Source: Vibrio sp. 99-8-1
GTDB taxonomy: Bacteria > Pseudomonadota > Gammaproteobacteria > Enterobacterales > Vibrionaceae
Length of the DNA stretch: 64,000 nucleotides
Reading direction: 5' to 3'
NCBI RefSeq assembly: GCF_013114595.1
Contig: NZ_VTXE01000030.1
Span: 42,040-106,039, forward strand
Below the pieces are notes generated by a model, which saw only the letters and a program-made list of their open reading frames with translations, was not told the origin of the DNA and made no database searches. The position numbers were made by a program, and so were the translations under genes. Below are positions 53,629 through 62,849 of the stretch, piece by piece. Numbering within the stretch: the stretch's first letter is position 1; the number at the start of each line of letters is the position of its first letter.

Positions 53629-54249
53629 CTATACCCCCATGTCATCAAGCTTAAACTCTTGATTTAGATCTAATGAGTTAGCTGATAATGTTTTGCCAAA
53701 CTTGTGGCACTTATATACAAAAGCAGGAGGTAAATTTTGAATAGTTAAACTTACATCTACACGATCAAAAATCTCTTTTAATTTACTATGCTTTCCTAAG
53801 CTATATTGATATTGAACGAACATGCCTCCATCTTTTAAATGTTTGTATACTTTATTCATAAGTTCATCAACTTCAGAATCTTCTAGAAGACTTAAAGGTA
53901 AGCTTGAAATGATAATATCAATATTACGTGTGGCTAAAGTGCTAAGCTCTTTATCAAAATCCAGTGCCGATTTCTTTACAAATTTCACAGTTTTATTTGT
54001 TGAGAACTTTTCAATGCAATGTTGGTAAAAGTTTTGGTTAATTTCTAGTGATATTAATTTAGCGTCATCATTTAAGTTGTCTAATATTTTTTTAGTGAAA
54101 CAGCCATCTCCCGGGCCAAATTCAAAAACTGTTTTTGCGCCATCGAAATCCAATCCTTTAAGACAATTTTGTACTAAACGATTAGAGCTTGGTCTAATTG
54201 TTCCACTAGTTTTAATCGTACGGAACGCTTCTTTAAAAAATGATTTCAT
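53629..54249 (-). CDS. Phospholipid N-methyltransferase-like SAM methyltransferase
   Basis: 206 residues. It follows the pattern of the PmtA-type phospholipid methyltransferases: TIRPSSNRLVQNCL near the N-terminus, SAM-binding VFEFGPGDGCFTKKIL (about 41-56), SLEINQNF, IDIIISSLPLSLL and the C-terminal LPPAFVYKCHKFGK. Such enzymes methylate phosphatidylethanolamine towards phosphatidylcholine; rRNA dimethylase-like proteins are a distant alternative. It is 33 bp downstream of the VTT gene on the same strand, suggesting a two-gene membrane-lipid unit. Confidence 0.75.
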   Translation of the reverse strand: MKSFFKEAFRTIKTSGTIRPSSNRLVQNCLKGLDFDGAKTVFEFGPGDGCFTKKILDNLNDDAKLISLEINQNFYQHCIEKFSTNKTVKFVKKSALDFDKELSTLATRNIDIIISSLPLSLLEDSEVDELMNKVYKHLKDGGMFVQYQYSLGKHSKLKEIFDRVDVSLTIQNLPPAFVYKCHKFGKTLSANSLDLNQEFKLDDMGV

Positions 54250-54282
54250 TTTCTGCCCTTAATTGTATTCTTTCGATAGGAA

Positions 54283-54831
54283 TTAAATTAGAAATAAATA
54301 GATGCTGATTATTGAAACTTCACCTAAGAAAATGCCGATAAACATATGAGTAAATGGCATTGCTACAATTCCTGAGACATAGCAAATCAAGTCTGTAGGT
54401 ACTAATGGAAAAAATGCCCATCCTGTAGTGACTAATATGGACTTACGGCTATTTAGTCGCGATCTCCATTTCTTTACTGATACTGGGTGCTTTCTTTCCA
54501 AATATTGGCTAAAGCCTAATAAATCTGAAAAGTAGTACAATAAAGTCGCTGAAAACATCACGCTGATGATAGAAATTAACAGAACACTTAGCAGGTCATC
54601 CGGAAACAATAATGCCCCTACTATTACAAAAGGTGTGCTTGGGATTAAGAATAACCCTCTTATTAAACTTGCAGAAATATAGGTAATCATCAGTTCATTA
54701 CTATATGTTTCCACTAATAGCTTAATATTTTGTGGGGTAAATAAGTTAGGGTTGATTACATATGAAATTAACAGTGTGACAATACATGTTAGCCATATAG
54801 TGTAAATTGTGTATTTTGCTTTTTTAATCAT
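54283..54831 (-). CDS. VTT (TVP38/DedA-type) membrane protein
   Basis: 182 residues with five or six hydrophobic segments. The VTT-domain pattern is visible: RGLFLIPSTPFVIVGALLFP and, late, TGWAFFPLVPTDLICYVSGIVAMPF with its re-entrant-loop prolines and glycines. DedA/VTT proteins act as lipid flippases or scramblases. Precedes the lipid methyltransferase-like gene in the same operon. Confidence 0.82.
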   Translation of the reverse strand: MIKKAKYTIYTIWLTCIVTLLISYVINPNLFTPQNIKLLVETYSNELMITYISASLIRGLFLIPSTPFVIVGALLFPDDLLSVLLISIISVMFSATLLYYFSDLLGFSQYLERKHPVSVKKWRSRLNSRKSILVTTGWAFFPLVPTDLICYVSGIVAMPFTHMFIGIFLGEVSIISIYLFLI

Positions 54832-55055
54832 AATAATTTCTTGTTACTAAATATGTATTTGGTTGATTTTTTTCTTTAATTGAATGTCTGATTGGAAGGT
54901 TACATATATAAGAGAATGGCATCAATTCAATATCAATTAAGCACTCAACATAATCAATGATAGGTTTCTATTTGGAGTTCACTGATTGCTATTGTATTTT
55001 CATTGATGGAGATGGATTATTTTGCGGTTGATTGAAATTTTTAGGGCTTTGATTG

Positions 55056-55095
55056 AAAAATCAGATGCTGCTGATAATAGCATCTGATTTTTTTA
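55056..55095. terminator. Bidirectional terminator between VTT gene and the TRAP operon
   Basis: AAATCAGATGCT pairs with AGCATCTGATTT around GCTGATAAT, with A-rich and T-rich sides. It ends the minus-strand hydrolase/TRAP operon. Confidence 0.9.
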
Positions 55096-55116
55096 GTTTG
55101 AGTACGTGAACAGTTT

Positions 55117-57027
55117 TTACAGGTACTGGAATCCTAAGAGGTTCCAATACCAATAAAACCAAAACATAATCACGCCAGCTAGCGTTACCATACTATAGCG
55201 AACACGGGCAAATAGACCGGGTAATAACTTTACCTTCCAGACATGAATAGTTTTCAGTATTTGATGTACAAGAATGATGGTAGACAAGATTGGCATAATT
55301 AACCAAACTTTAAATACCAGAGGAATTATTCCCATAAACTTACTTGCTTGCGAAGTAAAAACGATAAGTCCAGAAATAAATACAACCAGATTAAATGCAG
55401 AGAATAGTGCGACTGATTTATGTGCCGTTTTTTCTGGAACAGAACAGTGCTTTACTAAACTGCGTTGATAAACGTAGCGTAAGAAGCTAAAAACAAACAA
55501 CAGCATAGAGATTAATAAAAGATAACCACTAAAGCTGCCGCGCTCATAAAACTTCGCCTTATAGGCTGACATAAACGGTAGGCTATCGAGTGTTATACCA
55601 GTAATCTCTTGTTTTTGGTTTTCCTGAAATGCAATTAATGTAGCAAAACCACCAGGGCTAGTGGAGTCTGGCAGCTTGAAGAGGTTTTTATCTATTTCTA
55701 CGTAGTGCGCTGCGTCTGATCCAGATGCTATTATCAATGTATTGTCTTTTCCCGGTTTGACGTTAATTGTTGATGAAATGCCTAATACTTTTCCAACTCT
55801 TGAAACGTTACTACGCCAGAATTTATAACTGCCTGAATACTTGTCTGCACGATTAGAAAAATTCTTTGGGCCGCTTAGCAACTCGTGTTTAACAGGAAAG
55901 AACTTTTTATAAAATGCTTGTTTAAAATCACTTCTCACTTGCCCACCACCAGCGCCTGAGAAAGAGACAAAATAGGTTAGGTCATGCTCTGGATCTATGA
56001 CTAACTCCGAATGGAATTGAGCGGTATCTCCTTCATGACCATAAACTAAGTTTCCATTGGCTAGAGTGCTATATATCCCTAATCCCATACCCGGTAATCG
56101 GTTATCCATACTAAACTGCTGACTCAGCATCTGCTGAACCGTGTCTTTCTCCAGAATCCTTTTTCCTTGATATTGACCACCATTCAACATCGCTAATCCT
56201 AACTTGACCATATCCGTTGATGTTGCCGAAGCGCTACCCGCCGGAGCAAAGTTAGCGAGTATTTCGAATGGCTGTGCCACATATTCAGTTGCTTCTGCCT
56301 GATATCCAACAGCCATACTCGCCTTTAGGTGCGAAGGTAATGGCTCTTCGAAGCTAGTTCGGCTCATGCCAAGCACATCAAGGATGTTATGTTGAATATA
56401 GGCTTTAAAGTCTAAACCAGATACGTTAGCCACAATAAGTCCTGCTAACGCAGTACCATAATTGGAGTAAGCAGTGACCTCTCCCGGTGGAGTAATACGT
56501 TTTGGTTCAAAAAGCTTTAATGATTTGGATAGCGGCATAACACGATTTGGATTTGTAACCATTAAATATCCAAGGCCAACATCTTCAAATCCCGCCGTAT
56601 GTGTTAAGAGATGGCGTAATGTTATGGGTTGTGAAGGCCAGGTATCTTCAAGCTGGAATGTTTTTAGATAGGAGTTAACGTTAGTATCTAAATCAAGTTT
56701 TCCCTTCTCTACCAATTGCATTACCGCTATCCATGTGAATATTTTGGATGCAGAACCCGGACGGAAAAGAGTTTTATCTGCAATTACTGGCGTTCGTGTT
56801 TTCCTGTCCTGAAAACCATAACCTTTAGCAAAAATAACTCTACCTTTATGGGCAATAGTGACTGTACCAGAAGCACTTTTCTTTCGTTGCATTGTGGGTT
56901 TTACGTAGCCATCAATAAAAGCCTCTATAAGATCATGATCATTTAGATCTAAGGGCTTTGCATTAAGAATGGTTAGCGGGCAGAACACCAAAAAGATCAC
57001 TGCGACTAGTTTTTTGAAAATTCTCAT
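55117..57027 (-). CDS. Class C beta-lactamase-like serine hydrolase with membrane tail
   Basis: 636 residues. Signal peptide (cleavage near LNAKP), then a penicillin-binding/class C-type domain: SASK (Ser92, Lys95) in FRPGSASKIFTWI and YSNYGTALAG as the YxN motif, with HEGDTAQFHSEL in the KTG-like position. After about 470 residues come four hydrophobic helices (GYLLLISMLLFVFSFLRYVY and three more). It is probably a D-aminopeptidase- or esterase-like enzyme facing the periplasm, not necessarily a drug-resistance enzyme. It follows dctM after 12 bases, so belongs to the TRAP operon; such a fusion to this operon is unusual. Confidence 0.85.
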   Translation of the reverse strand: MRIFKKLVAVIFLVFCPLTILNAKPLDLNDHDLIEAFIDGYVKPTMQRKKSASGTVTIAHKGRVIFAKGYGFQDRKTRTPVIADKTLFRPGSASKIFTWIAVMQLVEKGKLDLDTNVNSYLKTFQLEDTWPSQPITLRHLLTHTAGFEDVGLGYLMVTNPNRVMPLSKSLKLFEPKRITPPGEVTAYSNYGTALAGLIVANVSGLDFKAYIQHNILDVLGMSRTSFEEPLPSHLKASMAVGYQAEATEYVAQPFEILANFAPAGSASATSTDMVKLGLAMLNGGQYQGKRILEKDTVQQMLSQQFSMDNRLPGMGLGIYSTLANGNLVYGHEGDTAQFHSELVIDPEHDLTYFVSFSGAGGGQVRSDFKQAFYKKFFPVKHELLSGPKNFSNRADKYSGSYKFWRSNVSRVGKVLGISSTINVKPGKDNTLIIASGSDAAHYVEIDKNLFKLPDSTSPGGFATLIAFQENQKQEITGITLDSLPFMSAYKAKFYERGSFSGYLLLISMLLFVFSFLRYVYQRSLVKHCSVPEKTAHKSVALFSAFNLVVFISGLIVFTSQASKFMGIIPLVFKVWLIMPILSTIILVHQILKTIHVWKVKLLPGLFARVRYSMVTLAGVIMFWFYWYWNLLGFQYL

Positions 57028-57039
57028 TTTTTCTCCGAC

Positions 57040-58317
57040 TTATCTTACGAAAACCAAACTTAGCCAAGGTACATAGGTGATAAATAACAACGCTAAAAGT
57101 AAAACTGCCATAAATGGAAGTGTCGCTGCGTAAAGCTGTGTGATTGATTTATTAAAACGGTAACTAGCCAGAAAGAGATTCATTCCTACTGGAGGTGTGA
57201 AATAGCCGATTTGCATATTGGCAACGAATATGATGCCCAAATGGATAGGATCTACTCCGTAATTTTGGCTTACCGGCAAAATTAACGGAACCATAATGAC
57301 CAGTGCTGCAAAAATATCTAATATTGCTCCCAGAAAAAGAAGGAGAATATTTAAGAGGATGAGAAACGTAACCTTACTGTGAACATGTTCGTTAATTAGT
57401 CTAAATAATTGATCTGGAACTTGAGCATCAACTAAAAAATTGGTAAATGCCAAGGCGCAACCAAGAATCAATAATATACCTCCAACCATCACCATTGATT
57501 CTTTCATAATGCCGGGGAGCTGCCGGATCTTGATATCTTTGTATACAAACACTTCAATAATGAGCACGTATAGAGCAATAACAGCGGCCACTTCAGATAT
57601 GACCAGAATACCGGAACCCACGCCTAAGATGACGACAACTGGAATAGCTGCTTCCCAAATTATATCTTTAAGGGAAGAGATTAATTTTCGCTTATTAAAT
57701 GGTATCAGAGGTATTTCTTTATGCCTTATCGCATATAGGCCATAAAGAAAAAGTACCGTAATCATAAGGAGGAAAGGAAGTGCTCCTGCCTTATATAGAT
57801 CAATAATTTCAACTCCGGGCACATCCAATTGCTGAGCAATAATACCGTATAGTAAAAGCGGAATGGCCGGTGGCAAAAGCAGCCCTAAACTACCAGACGT
57901 AGTAATGAGTCCCAGACTGAATTTGTCGGAATAACCGGATTTAACAAGAGCAGGGTAAAGAAGCCCTCCTAAAGCAACTATTGTCACTCCAGAACCGCCA
58001 GTTAGCATGGTAAAAAAGGCGCAAGTTAGCAGGCCAATAATAACCATACCTCCGCGCATCCATCCTAGAGAAGCTTCAGATACACGTACTAATCGGTCAG
58101 CGGTATTGCTTTTACTAAGAAGATAACCTGTAAAAGTAAATAACGGGAGCGCCATTAATACCGTAGAATCAGTTATTCGATATAGTTCAATGGCAAGAAC
58201 AGACAAATGAATATCTGAGCAATAAAATCCTATAGCCGCGGCGGCCAAAATAATGGCAAATAGCGGAACTCCAAGACCTCCAATAAAGATAAGAGGGATG
58301 GCTAGCAATGAACTCAT
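57040..58317 (-). CDS. dctM: TRAP transporter large permease
   Basis: 425 residues, about 12 hydrophobic segments. DctM features include GGSGVTIVALGGLLYPALVKSGY, GLLLPPAIPLLLYG and FTPPVGMNLFLASYRF. It couples solute uptake to Na+ or H+ gradients with DctQ and the binding protein. Start overlaps dctQ by 4 bp. Confidence 0.95.
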   Translation of the reverse strand: MSSLLAIPLIFIGGLGVPLFAIILAAAAIGFYCSDIHLSVLAIELYRITDSTVLMALPLFTFTGYLLSKSNTADRLVRVSEASLGWMRGGMVIIGLLTCAFFTMLTGGSGVTIVALGGLLYPALVKSGYSDKFSLGLITTSGSLGLLLPPAIPLLLYGIIAQQLDVPGVEIIDLYKAGALPFLLMITVLFLYGLYAIRHKEIPLIPFNKRKLISSLKDIIWEAAIPVVVILGVGSGILVISEVAAVIALYVLIIEVFVYKDIKIRQLPGIMKESMVMVGGILLILGCALAFTNFLVDAQVPDQLFRLINEHVHSKVTFLILLNILLLFLGAILDIFAALVIMVPLILPVSQNYGVDPIHLGIIFVANMQIGYFTPPVGMNLFLASYRFNKSITQLYAATLPFMAVLLLALLFITYVPWLSLVFVR

Positions 58318-58841
58318 AAGGAGGCCTCCTTATATCTGTTTATTGGCAATATGCTTAGTAGTGTAAAAATAAATAAAGTGGCATACCGGACAGCGATAAC
58401 CAAAAATGCAACAGGAATAATAATCTGGAAGTACCAAGAAGGAACATTGCCAAATACGACCGTTTCATAGATGTATTCGTCACAGACAAAATGAGAGCTG
58501 TACCAGCAAACCATTACGCTAATTACGCAGGTAAAGAACGAATTAAAAACTGCAACTATCTGTCTGTTTTTTTTACTAAGGTAGAGTTGGGCTATATCGA
58601 TAGAAATATGCTCGTTATTTCTGCTAGCAATCATTGCTCCGATCAGCCCTATCCATAGGACGCTTATACGTAAAACAGGATCTATCCATAGAATGCTGAC
58701 ATCAAACAAGTTGCGAATACCAACTTGAAAGGTGGCAAGAATAATCATAGCAAGCAGGATAACAACTAATAAAGCATCCTCGATTGCATGTATATATTTG
58801 ATTACCGGATGAGCCGATACAGTTTTGGCGTTATTTTGCAT
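58314..58841 (-). CDS. dctQ: TRAP transporter small permease
   Basis: 175 residues with four hydrophobic segments. LLVVILLAMIILATFQVGIRN and WIGLIGAMIASRNNEHISID (the conserved R...H-I-x-I/V-D pattern) identify DctQ. One-base overlap with dctP upstream. Confidence 0.92.
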   Translation of the reverse strand: MQNNAKTVSAHPVIKYIHAIEDALLVVILLAMIILATFQVGIRNLFDVSILWIDPVLRISVLWIGLIGAMIASRNNEHISIDIAQLYLSKKNRQIVAVFNSFFTCVISVMVCWYSSHFVCDEYIYETVVFGNVPSWYFQIIIPVAFLVIAVRYATLFIFTLLSILPINRYKEASL

Positions 58842-59851
58842 CAGATTTTCTGCTGTTTATTTCGAAAGTCTTCTAAAAGTTGGCTAACTTCATCGAGAAT
58901 TTCTTGTGAATATTCTTTTTTGGCGACTAAATCTCTGGTTACTTTCTCAGCGTAAAATTTCCATTCCATTTGATCTTTCTCGTCAGGTACAACAGGCTCG
59001 ACTCCTTGACCTAGTACTGCGCTAAAGGCTTTAATACTGTCTTTACGGCTGTTGGTATCGAGTTTTTGGAATACTTGAGAAAGAATGTTCTGTGTCAATA
59101 TCTGATCTTCCTGAGTTAACTTAGAAAAACTCTTTTTTTGAATAGTCATCAGGCCATATGCATACATCAAGGGAATATCAGTAATGTAACTCACCTTGGA
59201 AGACCATCTTAAAGTAAGAGCGGCTATCGGAGGCGCAGCGAAAGCATTAATAGCATTAGTCTGAAGAGCGGTATGAACTTCTCCAATATTTAATACGATA
59301 GGATTAACATCAATAGATTCTGCTATCTTTTCAGAAATCGGATCATTGGCAGGTAGCCACAGCTTTTGCTTTCTCAAATCGCCAATATTCTTTACTGGAC
59401 GACCGGACATTGCATACGCAAAGCCTCCATCAATTAAGCCAAACGTAGTCCAGCCTGATTTATCCAATCCATCGATAATTTTCTGGTCCATCTTTGACCG
59501 AACATAATCGACTTCTTCAAAGTTCTTAAACAGAAGAGGTGATACATAGATCTGGCTGTCTTTGTAAAACTGGGCAACAGCGCCACTTTGTAAAATTGCT
59601 CCGTGTAGCTGACCAATACGTATCTTTCGGAATACGGCTTTGTCATCACCCATCACGCCGCCAGGATAAAACTTAAACTTAACTCGTCCGTCTGTTTTTG
59701 TTTGTATTTCCTTCGCTGCCTTTTTTAGTTCGACGAGGATTTCTGTACCATCCGGGTAAAGGGTAGATATTTTAAATGTCTGCGAAAATGCTGGAAAGCA
59801 AGTCAACAGAAGAAAAAAAGTAATCAGTGTTTTAAGGTTTTGTTTAAACAT
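58841..59851 (-). CDS. dctP: TRAP transporter substrate-binding protein (DctP/TatP type)
   Basis: 336 residues. Signal peptide (cleavage near FSQTF) and DctP-family domain: LKKAAKEIQTKTDGRVKFKFYPGGVMG at the N-lobe and INAFAAPPIAALTL later. At the position where most DctP proteins have the Arg that holds the substrate carboxylate, the segment reads KQKLWLPANDP (Trp165). That fits the TatP subgroup associated with TatT rather than dicarboxylate-type binding. Substrate unknown. TatT lies 21 bp upstream. Confidence 0.93.
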   Translation of the reverse strand: MFKQNLKTLITFFLLLTCFPAFSQTFKISTLYPDGTEILVELKKAAKEIQTKTDGRVKFKFYPGGVMGDDKAVFRKIRIGQLHGAILQSGAVAQFYKDSQIYVSPLLFKNFEEVDYVRSKMDQKIIDGLDKSGWTTFGLIDGGFAYAMSGRPVKNIGDLRKQKLWLPANDPISEKIAESIDVNPIVLNIGEVHTALQTNAINAFAAPPIAALTLRWSSKVSYITDIPLMYAYGLMTIQKKSFSKLTQEDQILTQNILSQVFQKLDTNSRKDSIKAFSAVLGQGVEPVVPDEKDQMEWKFYAEKVTRDLVAKKEYSQEILDEVSQLLEDFRNKQQKI

Positions 59852-59872
59852 AATTTTGTGTTCTATATATAA

Positions 59873-60745
59873 TTAAAAATATTCGTCAGCTTGTTCCAGC
59901 AACCTTTGCGCTTCTTTTTGAGCAAAGACATTCTGAAGTGTTAAACCGTGGACGTGAGGAGTAGTGTTAAGGACTTCGTTAAGCAGTTTGTCGTGCAATT
60001 GGCGGTTAAATGTTAACTTCGCGTATTTCTCAGCATAAAGGACTTTAATCATTAAGTTCTGTCCTTGTGACAGCTCTATACCCTGTTCGAAATACGTTTT
60101 GGCGATTTCTGGCTTGCCGCCCAAAGCAGGAGGAAGAAGGCTATTCAAGACGCCCAAATAGAGAGGAACCATGCCATTTTCATAGCTCATATCCAGTTCA
60201 TAAATATGTTCCATTAATAATGAAACTTTTGCCAAATCAGCAATGACATTCCAGTCAGAACTATTGGACTGAACATATCCGGCCCAAGCCGTCCCTAGTG
60301 AGTACAGAACAGGCACATCTTTTTTCTGGTTTTTCATCTCCCCTATGACGTCCTCAAAGTCTGAAAACGACATACTTTTCGGATTACATGCTTTCTTGTT
60401 GTGAACACACATGGCTCTCACTGCAAGATTAAATGCCTTATTTGCCATTCGTCGGGCTCTTACTTCATCTTCAACAAATACCCCGGCATAAGCACCGTTA
60501 AGAGAGGAAGCCGCCATTAAAAGTGATTTACTTTCCGGGTAAGTTTCAAGAAGACCGTCTAGCATAAGTAAATAGGAAGGCAGTCCAGCCTTAGTCGTTT
60601 CTAGGTCATCACTGTTTAATATGCCATAAGGGATATTACTGCCAACATCCATTACTTTAACGACGGAACATCCAGAGCAGATTAGACACAATAGAAACCA
60701 TATTGCACGATGATTAATAGTTATTACTGCTTTCTGTAACATCAT
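59873..60745 (-). CDS. tatT: TRAP-associated lipoprotein TatT
   Basis: 290 residues. N-terminal segment with a cysteine in ICSGCSVVKV (a slightly atypical lipobox), then an all-helical TPR-like body: LMAASSLNGAYAGVFVEDE, SLGTAWAGYVQSNSSDW, GMVPLYLGVLNSLLPPALGGKPEIAKTYFEQG. This matches the TatT (T-component) family described in Treponema as trimeric partners of the TRAP binding protein. First gene of the minus-strand operon. Confidence 0.88.
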   Translation of the reverse strand: MMLQKAVITINHRAIWFLLCLICSGCSVVKVMDVGSNIPYGILNSDDLETTKAGLPSYLLMLDGLLETYPESKSLLMAASSLNGAYAGVFVEDEVRARRMANKAFNLAVRAMCVHNKKACNPKSMSFSDFEDVIGEMKNQKKDVPVLYSLGTAWAGYVQSNSSDWNVIADLAKVSLLMEHIYELDMSYENGMVPLYLGVLNSLLPPALGGKPEIAKTYFEQGIELSQGQNLMIKVLYAEKYAKLTFNRQLHDKLLNEVLNTTPHVHGLTLQNVFAQKEAQRLLEQADEYF

Positions 60746-60829
60746 AAACTCTCTATGGCACTGGTTATTTTTAAATGATTATTTGATTTATGTAAGAATA
60801 CTTATAAATAAAGAACTACCCAATGCAAT

Positions 60830-60859
60830 ATCAATGTCCCGCATGAATTATTCAATGTT
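60830..60859. promoter_or_regulatory. Candidate LytTR operator (9-bp direct repeats)
   Basis: ATCAATGTC (60830-60838) and TTCAATGTT (60851-60859) are direct repeats with a 12-bp spacer, the spacing known for LytTR-type regulators. It lies in the divergent region between tatT and the LytS-like kinase gene. Confidence 0.55.
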
Positions 60860-60889
60860 TTATGAATAAACAAACTTAATTGAATAATT
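60846..60889. repeat. 11-bp inverted repeat in the tatT / lytS intergenic region
   Basis: AATTATTCAAT (60846-60856) and ATTGAATAATT (60879-60889) are perfect inverted copies 22 bp apart. It overlaps the second LytTR half-site. It could be an operator for a dimeric protein or a transcript hairpin. Confidence 0.5.
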
Positions 60890-61025
60890 AAATGTGTTGA
60901 AAGTATCTATGCAGCATGAAAGTCCATAGATTGAAAAAATAGGGCGGTTTATTGAAATTAGGCTATACTATATTGACTTGATGGTTTTTTTTGCTACAGT
61001 CCTGACTTTTTGTAAGAGTGAATAT

Positions 61026-62063
61026 ATGCATGTTCAAAGTCTCAAAAAACCATTGGTCTATTATCCATTATTAGCCTTGTTATACTTCTCTATTTTATCT
61101 AGCCTATCTACAGGTGAAGATTTATTTAAAGAGGTACTCTATTTTTCGATTCATTACACTCTCTTACAGGCACTTCTTATACAAGTAAACACAAGAGTTC
61201 TGCTTAGTAGGTACAATTACTCATCTGTAAAATATGTGGCCTTTTCTTTAGCCACCCTAATACTATTTGTCTTTTTTTCTATCTCAGTTACTGCGTTATG
61301 TGTGAATTACGGTTTCTTGCCTAGGCCCACTGAAAATGCAACAGAAATTCCCATACTAGGCTTGGTGGTATTGGGTTTAGTTGTATTAGGTTTTCCTTTT
61401 TTTCTCAGCACATTTTTTTTCATACTAGTAAAAGAAAGAGAACAACGGGAAAAAATTGAAGCTTTAGAGAAGTTGCAATTAAAGACGGAGCTGGATTTTC
61501 TTAAGCATCAGATAAACCCTCATTTTCTTTTTAATGCTTTGAACAGTGTATATACAATGAGTTTTCTCGAAGATAAATCAACGCCTGAAAAAATATTAAT
61601 GCTTTCGGATATGCTTAGGTACGTTCTTTATGATTGCAACAATGAAAAAGTGTCGGTGTCGAGAGAAATTAGTTATTTAAACTCTTATATCATTTTCCAA
61701 AAGTTAAAATCAAATGATGAAAAAAACATTACATTTGAATTGGATAAATTTGAGGAGAGTATAAAAATATCTCCAATGTTGCTTATGCCGTTTGTTGAAA
61801 ACTGCTTTAAGCACAGCAGGATTGACAGAGATAAGTCCGCTTGGATTAAATTTGAAATTAAGATGGCGGATAATAAATTGGTGTTTTTTGCTAAAAATTC
61901 AATACCCAAGTTAGATTCGCATAATTTATTAATATCAAGCGGTGGTATTGGGTTGAGTAATGTTAAAAAACGATTAGATATCTTATATCCGGATAAATAT
62001 ACATTGTTGGTTGAAAAATCTAAAGATGAATATTCGGTCAAACTAATGATGGATGTTGAATAG
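61026..62063 (+). CDS. LytS-type sensor histidine kinase
   Basis: 345 residues from the ATG at 61026 (MHVQSLKKPLVYY), preceded by TAAGAGTGA; an earlier TTG/ATG would add 16 residues. Four membrane helices (LVYYPLLALLYFSILSSL, LFKEVLYFSIHYTLLQALL, VAFSLATLILFVFFSISV, LGLVVLGLVVLGFPFFLS), a short coiled coil, and the His_kinase motif LKHQINPHFLFNALNSVYTM with the phospho-His. The C-terminal ATPase has LMPFVENCFKHS (N box) and GGIGLSNVKKRL. A membrane sensor partnered with the LytTR regulator. Confidence 0.92.
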   Translation: MHVQSLKKPLVYYPLLALLYFSILSSLSTGEDLFKEVLYFSIHYTLLQALLIQVNTRVLLSRYNYSSVKYVAFSLATLILFVFFSISVTALCVNYGFLPRPTENATEIPILGLVVLGLVVLGFPFFLSTFFFILVKEREQREKIEALEKLQLKTELDFLKHQINPHFLFNALNSVYTMSFLEDKSTPEKILMLSDMLRYVLYDCNNEKVSVSREISYLNSYIIFQKLKSNDEKNITFELDKFEESIKISPMLLMPFVENCFKHSRIDRDKSAWIKFEIKMADNKLVFFAKNSIPKLDSHNLLISSGGIGLSNVKKRLDILYPDKYTLLVEKSKDEYSVKLMMDVE

Positions 62064-62064
62064 T

Positions 62065-62820
62065 ATGAGTATAGTAAAGTGTATAATTGTTGATGACGAA
62101 TCTTTGGCTAGAGATTTATTAGGGAAGTATATCAATAAAATGCCGAAGCTGGAATTGAAAGAAAGTTTTGACAATGCCATAGATGCGCTTGATTACATTC
62201 AAAGTCACGATGTTGACCTAATATTTAGCGATATAGAAATGCCTGATTTGTCTGGAATTGATTTTGTTAAAAGCATAAATGGTAATTCCGCAATTATATT
62301 TACAACGGCTTATGAAGAGTTTGCATTACAAGGATATGAACTTAATGTAGTGGATTATTTACTCAAACCTTTCTCCTTACCGAGGTTTATAAGTGCTGTT
62401 AACAAAGCAACTGAGATCATTCGATTAAGGAAACTGGAGCATGATAAACCTGCAAAAATCACTGCTGATATAACGACCAGACAGAATACCGACACACAGA
62501 GGTTCCTGTTTGTCAGAGATAACAGGAAAGAATACAAAGTTTTCTATGATGATATTCTTTTTGTTGAGGGTGCTCTGGAGTATGTCAGTTTCCAAACACA
62601 AAGCAGGCATTATTTAGGCTTGTATTCTCTAAAGGAGTTGGAGAAACAGTTACCTTCTGATGATTTTGTTCGTGTTCATAAGTCCTATATTGTCTCTCTT
62701 AAGCACATTAAAGAAGTTAAAGGGAATTTATTAGTTATTCATTCTCATAGCATTCCGGTAGGCAAAACATTTAAAACGGATTTTAATAAGAAATTTAATC
62801 TATTTAAGAATAAGAGGTGA
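62065..62820 (+). CDS. LytTR-family response regulator
   Basis: 251 residues from the ATG at 62065, immediately after the kinase stop; an overlapping ATG at 62053 is also in frame. Receiver domain: VDDESLARDLL, phospho-Asp in IFSDIEMPDLSG, and VVDYLLKPFSLPRF. C-terminal LytTR DNA-binding domain: FLFVRDNRKEYKVFYDDILF, LEKQLPSDDFVRVHKSYIVS, IPVGKTFK. Likely binds the direct repeats near 60840 and controls the TRAP/TatT operon. Confidence 0.93.
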   Translation: MSIVKCIIVDDESLARDLLGKYINKMPKLELKESFDNAIDALDYIQSHDVDLIFSDIEMPDLSGIDFVKSINGNSAIIFTTAYEEFALQGYELNVVDYLLKPFSLPRFISAVNKATEIIRLRKLEHDKPAKITADITTRQNTDTQRFLFVRDNRKEYKVFYDDILFVEGALEYVSFQTQSRHYLGLYSLKELEKQLPSDDFVRVHKSYIVSLKHIKEVKGNLLVIHSHSIPVGKTFKTDFNKKFNLFKNKR

Positions 62821-62849
62821 ATTAATTTTTATCGTTAATTGTTTCTGGC

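Noticed and set aside
55117..57027. Calling the serine hydrolase an AmpC antibiotic-resistance gene
   Set aside because: It has class C-type SxxK and YxN motifs but a long extra region and four C-terminal membrane helices, and is in a transport operon.
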